Shown piece by piece: positions 22,525 through 27,307 of a DNA stretch of 27,307 bases (within the stretch, counting starts at the first letter, position 1; each line of letters opens with the position of its first letter). The notes beneath the pieces are model-generated. The model had not been told where the DNA came from. It did no database searches and saw only the letters and a program-made list of their open reading frames with translations. The stretch covers positions 1 to 27,307 of the forward strand of contig JANNHY010000279.1 in the NCBI GenBank assembly GCA_031404635.1. The letters run 5' to 3'. A program made the translations under genes and the position numbers. The DNA is from JAENVT01 sp031404635. GTDB taxonomy: Bacteria; Actinomycetota; Acidimicrobiia; Acidimicrobiales; Ilumatobacteraceae.

Positions 22525-23589
22525 GTGCTCGAACGACTGGCGTCCCTGGAAGATGAGTTCATCTCGCTGGAGGTGAGCCTCAGCGACCCCGACGTGGTCA
22601 GCGACCACGCCGCGCTGCGCCGGGTGTCGAAGCGCTACAAGGACCTCACTCCCGTCGTCGAGTGCCTGCGTGCTCATCGAACTCGTTCCGCTGACGCGCA
22701 GGCGGCTCGCGAGCTGCTGATCGATGCGTCGGAATCCGATCGGCCGATGTTGCGTGCCGAGCTTGTCGATGCCGAGGCTGACCTCGCCGATCTCGAGGAG
22801 CAGCTGCGGTTGCTGTTGCTTCCGAAGGACCCCAACGACGGTAAGTCGGTGATCATCGAGATCCGCGGCGCAGAAGGCGGCGAGGAGGGCAATCTCTTCG
22901 CCGGCGATCTGTACGAGATGTACCGCGGGTTCGCGGCCTTGAAGGGCTGGACGGTCGAGGTGTTGTCGCACGACCCCAGCGACCTCGGCGGCGTCAACCT
23001 GGTCACCATCTTGATCAACGGCGAAACCGCATGGGGCCGGCTCAAGTTCGAAGGTGGCACGCACCGCGTGCAGCGGGTGCCCGCCACCGAGAGCCAGGGC
23101 CGTATCCACACCTCGTCGGCCACGGTGCTGGTGCTGCCCGAGGCCGAGGAGGTCGAGGTCGACATCGACGAGCGCGATCTCGACATCGACGTGTACCGAT
23201 CGAGTGGCCCCGGTGGCCAGGGTGTCAACACCACCGACTCGGCGGTGCGCATCACCCACAGGCCGACCGGTGTGGTGGTGGCCATGCAGGACGAGCGCAG
23301 CCAGCTGCAGAACCGTGCCAGGGCGATGCTGGTGCTGCGCGCCAGATTGTTGAAGCTCGCTCAGGACGAACAGGACGCGGCGCAGTCGGTCGAGCGCCGC
23401 GCCCAGGTCGGCGGTGGAGGGCGCGGCGAGAAGATCCGCACCTACAACTACAAGGAAAGCCGGGTTACCGACCATCGCATCGGGTTCACGATCTACCGGT
23501 TACAGGATGTGCTGGCCGGTGACCTCGACGACATCGTCGATGCTCTCAGCGCCGACGAGCGGGCCCGTCAGCTCGCCGGCGATGAATGA
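22525..23589 (+). CDS. prfA: Peptide chain release factor 1
   Basis: A 354-residue RF1 that releases peptides at UAA and UAG. The N-terminal alpha-helical domain leads to EIRGAEGGEEGNLFAGDL; THRVQRVPATESQGRIHTSSATV contains the PxT (PAT) tripeptide that distinguishes RF1 from RF2 (SPF); SSGPGGQGVNTTDSAVRITH carries the catalytic GGQ. EKIRTYNYKESRVTDHR is the usual C-terminal signature. The GTG at 22525 has a TAACCT box ending 9 nt upstream and no Shine-Dalgarno. It overlaps prmC by 8 bp; PrmC methylates its GGQ glutamine. Confidence 0.96.
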   Translation: MLERLASLEDEFISLEVSLSDPDVVSDHAALRRVSKRYKDLTPVVECLRAHRTRSADAQAARELLIDASESDRPMLRAELVDAEADLADLEEQLRLLLLPKDPNDGKSVIIEIRGAEGGEEGNLFAGDLYEMYRGFAALKGWTVEVLSHDPSDLGGVNLVTILINGETAWGRLKFEGGTHRVQRVPATESQGRIHTSSATVLVLPEAEEVEVDIDERDLDIDVYRSSGPGGQGVNTTDSAVRITHRPTGVVVAMQDERSQLQNRARAMLVLRARLLKLAQDEQDAAQSVERRAQVGGGGRGEKIRTYNYKESRVTDHRIGFTIYRLQDVLAGDLDDIVDALSADERARQLAGDE

Positions 23590-24481
23590 CGACACCATCA
23601 GCTGGGGCGAGCTGTGCAACGAGACGGCCGGGCGCGTCGGTCGTCGCCAGGCTCGGTGGCTGTGCGAGGTCGCCTCGGGTTGTGACGGTGACGAGTTTCT
23701 GGCGCGGCTCGATCAGCCGGCGAGCGAGCGCGGCGTGGCGCACCTCGACGCGATGCTCGCCCGGCTGGCAACCGGCGAGCCGCTGCAGTACGTGCTCGGT
23801 CGTTGGGGTTTTCGCCACCTCGATCTGATGGTCGATCGCCGCGTGTTGATCCCCAGACCGGAGACCGAAACGGTGGTCGAGGCCGCGTTGCGGCTCGCCC
23901 GTTCGATGCCGCTGCCGATCGTGTGTGCCGACCTCGGCACCGGCAGCGGCGCGATCGGGCTGTCGCTCGCTACCGAGTTGCCCGTCGACGGCGTCACCGT
24001 GTGGATGACCGATCGTTCGGCAGAGGCGCTCGACGTGGCGCGGGCCAACGCTGCCGGCGTCGGCCGGGCAGCGACCAATGTGCAACTTGCCCACGGCCAC
24101 TGGTTCGACGCGCTACCGGTGGAACTGCTCGGTCGCCTGGCGGTCGTCGTGTCGAATCCTCCGTACGTGGCCGACGATGATCCCGAGATCGAATCGATCG
24201 TGCGCGACTGGGAACCAGCGGTAGCCCTGTTCGCAGGGACCGATGGTCTCGACGAGATCCGACACCTCGTCGCCGAGGCTCCGCGGTGGCTACGCCCTGG
24301 CGGATGGCTGGTGATCGAGATCGGTTCGGCTCACGGCCGAGATGTAGCCGAGTTGCTGCGTGTGGCCGGGTTCGATGACATTGAAATCACCCGTGACTCG
24401 GGCGGTCACGATCGAGTTGCGGTGGCGCGACGCGGCGCGACCGACTCAGGCGAAGCGGGCGGCGACCTGGGCGAGGAGTGA
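23582..24481 (+). CDS. prmC: Release-factor glutamine methyltransferase
   Basis: A 299-residue SAM enzyme that N5-methylates the Gln of the GGQ motif in release factors. The N-terminal helical domain ends with GEPLQYVLGRWGFRHLDLMVDRRVLIPRPETE, the substrate-binding signature. SAM motif I is CADLGTGSGAIGLSL, and SNPPYVADDD is the NPPY catalytic motif that holds the glutamine. The ATG at 23582 overlaps the prfA stop by 8 bp (translational coupling). Its 3' end overlaps the convergent TerB-like gene by 36 bp. Confidence 0.95.
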   Translation: MNDDTISWGELCNETAGRVGRRQARWLCEVASGCDGDEFLARLDQPASERGVAHLDAMLARLATGEPLQYVLGRWGFRHLDLMVDRRVLIPRPETETVVEAALRLARSMPLPIVCADLGTGSGAIGLSLATELPVDGVTVWMTDRSAEALDVARANAAGVGRAATNVQLAHGHWFDALPVELLGRLAVVVSNPPYVADDDPEIESIVRDWEPAVALFAGTDGLDEIRHLVAEAPRWLRPGGWLVIEIGSAHGRDVAELLRVAGFDDIEITRDSGGHDRVAVARRGATDSGEAGGDLGEE

Positions 24482-24847
24482 TTCCTCGGGAGGGTCGATG
24501 GCGTGATCGATGCCGGCAACATCGCGCGCCGCCGAGAACAGCGAGTGCCGCAACATCGAGCTGGTGACGCGGCGATCGATGTCGTCGAGCAACGCTTCGG
24601 TGTCGTGCTCGGCGACGGCGGCGCGCACTTTGGCCATCGCCTGGCCGAGGTACTGGTCGAACGAGAACGTCGACGACTCCCACCCCGAATCGTCACTGAT
24701 GTTACGGATCTCGTCGAGCTCGTCGTCGGAGATGTGCCGGTCGGCGAACATCACCAGCAACAACAGTTCGATCACCGCCTCGTGTTCGCGATTGGCCGTG
24801 GCGTGCACCGAGATGTGGCTGTAGAGATCACGCAGGCGTCGATTCAT
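24446..24847 (-). CDS. TerB-like protein
   Basis: A 133-residue all-helical protein. AVIELLLLVMFADRHISDDELDEIRNI matches the TerB-family pattern of acidic residues around a D-X-X-(I/V)-XX-XE turn, and a second helical repeat follows. Some TerB proteins occur in tellurite or phage-response systems, but stand-alone members of unknown role are common. It starts 12 bp after the S9 peptidase stop on the same strand, probably the second gene of that operon, although TAGTTT ends 9 nt before its ATG and could serve as its own promoter. Confidence 0.7.
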   Translation of the reverse strand: MNRRLRDLYSHISVHATANREHEAVIELLLLVMFADRHISDDELDEIRNISDDSGWESSTFSFDQYLGQAMAKVRAAVAEHDTEALLDDIDRRVTSSMLRHSLFSAARDVAGIDHAIDPPEESLLAQVAARFA

Positions 24848-24859
24848 CGAACTCGCAAA

Positions 24860-26950
24860 CTAACCGGTCGGCGGCGGCCCGAGGAAACGCCTGAGGAAGT
24901 CGAGTTGGTGGAGCAGCATGTTCTCGGCGACGACTTCTTGCGGTGTCATGTGGGTGACCCCGACGAGTGGCAGAACCTCGTGCGGCTTCCCCGCCGCCAG
25001 CAGCGCCGACGACAGTTGCAGGGTGTGTGCGGCGACCACGTTGTCGTCGGCAAGACCGTGGATCAACAACAGCGGCCGGGTCAGCGCGGCGGCCATAGGC
25101 AGCAACGACGAGTTGGCGTAGGCGGTGTCGTCGACGGTCGGGTCCCCGAGGTAGCGCTCGGTGTAGTGCGTGTCGTACAGCCGCCAATCGGTGACCGGCG
25201 CACCGGCGATCGCGGCGTGGAAAACGTCGGGCCGGCGCATCACCGCCAGCGCAGCCAGATACCCGCCGAAGCTCCAGCCGCGGATGGCGACCCGATCGAG
25301 ATCGAGCGGGTGGTGCTCGGCGGCGGCGTGCAAGGCGTCGATCTGGTCGTCGAGAACGGGAGAAGCCAGATCGAGATGAACGGCGCGCTCCCACTCGCTG
25401 CCACGCCCGGGCGTACCGCGTCCATCGACAACGACGACCGCGAAACCTTGATCGGCGAACCACTGCGACAGGGCGAACCGGCTCCGCGAAGCCAACACGT
25501 ACTGCACGTGCGGGCCGCCGTAGGAATCGAGTAGAACCGGCAGCGGTGCGCCGTCGTGGCCGCGAGGCAGCAGCACGGCCGTCGCCAGGCGGCGATCGCC
25601 GTAGTGATGCACGGACACATTGGGATCGATCAGCGGTTCCTCGACGAACGACGTCAACACCGGGCCACCCGCTACCGCGGTGCGCGCTGCACAACGATCG
25701 AGCGACGTACTGCGCAGCACGGTGGTGCTACCGCCGACAACAGCGGTATGAACGCCTGCTCCGTCGCTGAGCCGAATCAGGCCCTCATCGCTCCATCGCC
25801 ATACATCTTGCACCGTGGCGTCGTCAGGATGATTGGCATGCACGGTTACGGCGTTGTCGCTCACGGCCACCACTGCCCGCACCTGTAGGTCGGCAGGGGT
25901 CACGGCCGCGCCGTCGATCAACAGTCGGCGCGCCCCGTCACGATCGGCAGCCATGACCAAGCGTCCGTCGTCGAGTTCATCCGGGGTGCCGGGCACCAGT
26001 TCGACCCAGCGTTCGTCGTGATCGGAGAAGATCGCAGCCGTGTCGCCGGTCGTCGGATTGGCCTGCAACACCTGCAAGTCGTGCTGATCACGGGATTGCA
26101 CCGCCAGCAGCAACCGATCGTTCGACGCCCAGCGCACGGCGGTGAGGTACGGAAAGCGGTCGTGATCCCAGGCAACCTCGGTGCTTGCACCATCGAGGGC
26201 CAGTACGTGCAGGTCGACCTTGGCGTTGGCGGTGCCGGCGGCGGGATAGCGCACCTCGAGGGGTCGCTGGTCGGGAGAACCGGGATCGGCAATGAACCAC
26301 TGCTCGACCGGCGAGACATCCACCCGGCATGCCGCGATCGCCGCCCCGTCGGGGCTCCACCAGTAACCCCGGTAGCGGTGCAGTTCCTCGCCGGCGATGA
26401 AGTCGGCGGCTCCCCACGAGACCTCGGGATCCTCGTCGCTGGCCAGTTCCCAACTATTCCCGTCGAGTTCGGCGATTCGCAACGCGTTGCCGCACACGTA
26501 GGCAAGCCGGCCGGCCTCGGGGTCGGGGCGAGGGTCGAAGACCGGCCCGTCGACGGTGAGTTCGCGGGCGACACCGCTGAGCAGACCGGCGACGAACAGC
26601 CGCCCGGCGAGCGCGAAGGCGACGACCGTGACAGCGCCGTCGGTGGCGAAGCTCGTCACCCCCGAGGCGGTCTCGCGCATCCGTTCGCGGCGAGCCCGTT
26701 CCTCCGCCGGTACGTCGTCGGTGTCGGCCTGCGCCAGTAGGGCCACCGGATCGGCAATCAGCCGCTCCCGACCGCTGGCGACGTCGAGCAGGTGCAGGCA
26801 GTTGATCGGGTCGTCACCGGCTTGGCTGCGGATGAACACGATGCGCCGACCATCAGGCGACACGACGAGATTGCGCGGCTCGCCCAGGGTGAGTCGCCGG
26901 GTACGGGCGTACTGCCGTGGAAACGAATCTGTCCCCGGTCCAGGTTTCAC
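24860..26950 (-). CDS. S9 family prolyl oligopeptidase/DPP IV-like peptidase
   Basis: A 696-residue serine peptidase of the S9B/S9C type. The N-terminal ~430 residues form a beta-propeller (RNLVVSPDGRRIVFIRS, VSWGAADFIAGEELHRYRGYWWSPDG with the paired Glu typical of DPP IV). The C-terminal alpha/beta hydrolase holds the triad: Ser in GWSFGGY, Asp in HGLADDNV, His in GVTHMTP. No signal peptide is seen, so it is probably cytoplasmic and acts on short peptides. The GTG at 26950 is the start; the sequence FPRQYARTRRLTLGEPR soon after is where family similarity begins. Confidence 0.93.
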   Translation of the reverse strand: MKPGPGTDSFPRQYARTRRLTLGEPRNLVVSPDGRRIVFIRSQAGDDPINCLHLLDVASGRERLIADPVALLAQADTDDVPAEERARRERMRETASGVTSFATDGAVTVVAFALAGRLFVAGLLSGVARELTVDGPVFDPRPDPEAGRLAYVCGNALRIAELDGNSWELASDEDPEVSWGAADFIAGEELHRYRGYWWSPDGAAIAACRVDVSPVEQWFIADPGSPDQRPLEVRYPAAGTANAKVDLHVLALDGASTEVAWDHDRFPYLTAVRWASNDRLLLAVQSRDQHDLQVLQANPTTGDTAAIFSDHDERWVELVPGTPDELDDGRLVMAADRDGARRLLIDGAAVTPADLQVRAVVAVSDNAVTVHANHPDDATVQDVWRWSDEGLIRLSDGAGVHTAVVGGSTTVLRSTSLDRCAARTAVAGGPVLTSFVEEPLIDPNVSVHHYGDRRLATAVLLPRGHDGAPLPVLLDSYGGPHVQYVLASRSRFALSQWFADQGFAVVVVDGRGTPGRGSEWERAVHLDLASPVLDDQIDALHAAAEHHPLDLDRVAIRGWSFGGYLAALAVMRRPDVFHAAIAGAPVTDWRLYDTHYTERYLGDPTVDDTAYANSSLLPMAAALTRPLLLIHGLADDNVVAAHTLQLSSALLAAGKPHEVLPLVGVTHMTPQEVVAENMLLHQLDFLRRFLGPPPTG

Positions 26951-26973
26951 GGCGTCATCACCGCTGCGCGCAT
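26947..26973 (-). CDS. Possible leaderless 8-codon upstream ORF of the S9 peptidase
   Basis: On the minus strand ATG at 26973 reads MRAAVMTP and stops at TGA 26949-26947, overlapping the peptidase GTG as GTGA. A TACGGT box (26981-26986) ends 7 nt before this ATG, the same spacing as at other leaderless starts in the window. Translation of the short peptide would deliver ribosomes to the peptidase start, which lacks a good Shine-Dalgarno. Confidence 0.3.
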   Translation of the reverse strand: MRAAVMTP

Positions 26974-27026
26974 CGCACCGACCGTAGTCCGTCCGACTGC
27001 CGGCGTACGCCGTCGACCGTGCAGCG

Positions 27027-27307
27027 TCAGCCGCTGAAATGGGCGATGGCTTCTGTCACCACCGCCCACGCCGCACCGGCATCGATACCCGTGAGCCGAT
27101 CGCAGTTCGGCTCCGGTCGCTCGATCAAGGTTCGCTGGTCGACCACCGTCATGCCGCGGGTGCGCTCTCCGACCAACTCGACCGAGACGTGGGAGAACGA
27201 TCTCGTGAACAGCGCCGAGTGTGTCAGCGCCATGACCGCGCAGGTGTCGTGCACGGCGGCGCCGCGCATGTTGTCGTGGCGGCTGATGTAGGTGGCGCTG
27301 AAGAATT
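27027..27307 (-). CDS. Nucleoside hydrolase, C-terminal part (partial)
   Basis: The frame is open from the window edge to the TGA at 27027 and encodes the last ~93 residues. FFSATYISRHDNMRGAAVHDTCAVMALTHSALF matches the C-terminal active-site region of inosine-uridine-type nucleoside hydrolases, where the Asp of the HD-(P/T)-(C/V)-AV motif binds Ca2+. VSVELVGERTRGMTVVDQRT and PNCDRLTGIDAGAAWAVVTEAI are also typical. These enzymes cleave ribonucleosides to base and ribose. The N-terminal DTDPG-like motif lies outside the window. Confidence 0.85.
   Translation of the reverse strand, partial: FFSATYISRHDNMRGAAVHDTCAVMALTHSALFTRSFSHVSVELVGERTRGMTVVDQRTLIERPEPNCDRLTGIDAGAAWAVVTEAIAHFSG

Overview
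High-GC bacterial chromosome. The order argS-lysA-hom-thrC-(gap)-rho-rpmE-prfA-prmC matches the actinobacterial block known from Mycobacterium. GTG starts, a TANNNT box 6-9 nt before several start codons, LPXTG proteins and a Rho with a long disordered insert also fit Actinomycetota. A deep-branching Acidimicrobiia-like lineage is my inference; there is no rRNA here to test it.

Layout: 1-1403 is a cell-surface block: the Tyr-rich C-terminus of a polysaccharide tyrosine autokinase, an LPXTG wall protein with Ala-Pro-Thr repeats, and a low-molecular-weight tyrosine phosphatase. 1434-2047 is a Phd/VapC-type toxin-antitoxin pair. 2419-4596 encodes a membrane PAS-PAS-GGDEF diguanylate cyclase, convergent with a SAM methyltransferase; both stop at one shared CTAG.

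5399-10069 is the most interesting region, an apparent reactive-sulfur or metalloid-response island with two arms. The leftward arm encodes an ArsR-rhodanese fusion regulator and an ArsM-like methyltransferase whose frame crosses an in-frame UGA at codon 202. That codon sits where relatives carry Cys, and 55 conserved-looking residues follow it. A hairpin directly downstream resembles a bacterial SECIS. I read this as a selenoprotein that ordinary gene callers would truncate. The rightward arm holds a decayed methyltransferase, an MBL-fold/double-rhodanese persulfide-dioxygenase-like enzyme, and an MFS transporter. Two identical operators, ATTCAA-N8-TTGAAT, exactly 40 bp apart, lie between the arms and overlap good divergent promoters.

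10130-27307 is mostly housekeeping: a small unknown ORF, a lipoprotein, tRNA-Arg(CCG), argS, lysA, a second LPXTG protein, hom, thrC, a DUF559/AbiEi-like protein where thrB would be expected, rho, rpmE, a DUF1801 protein, an unknown protein, prfA, prmC, a TerB-like protein, an S9 peptidase and the end of a nucleoside hydrolase. The rho upstream region carries a 63-bp tandem repeat with inverted-repeat arms and a perfect 9-bp dyad at the predicted transcription start.
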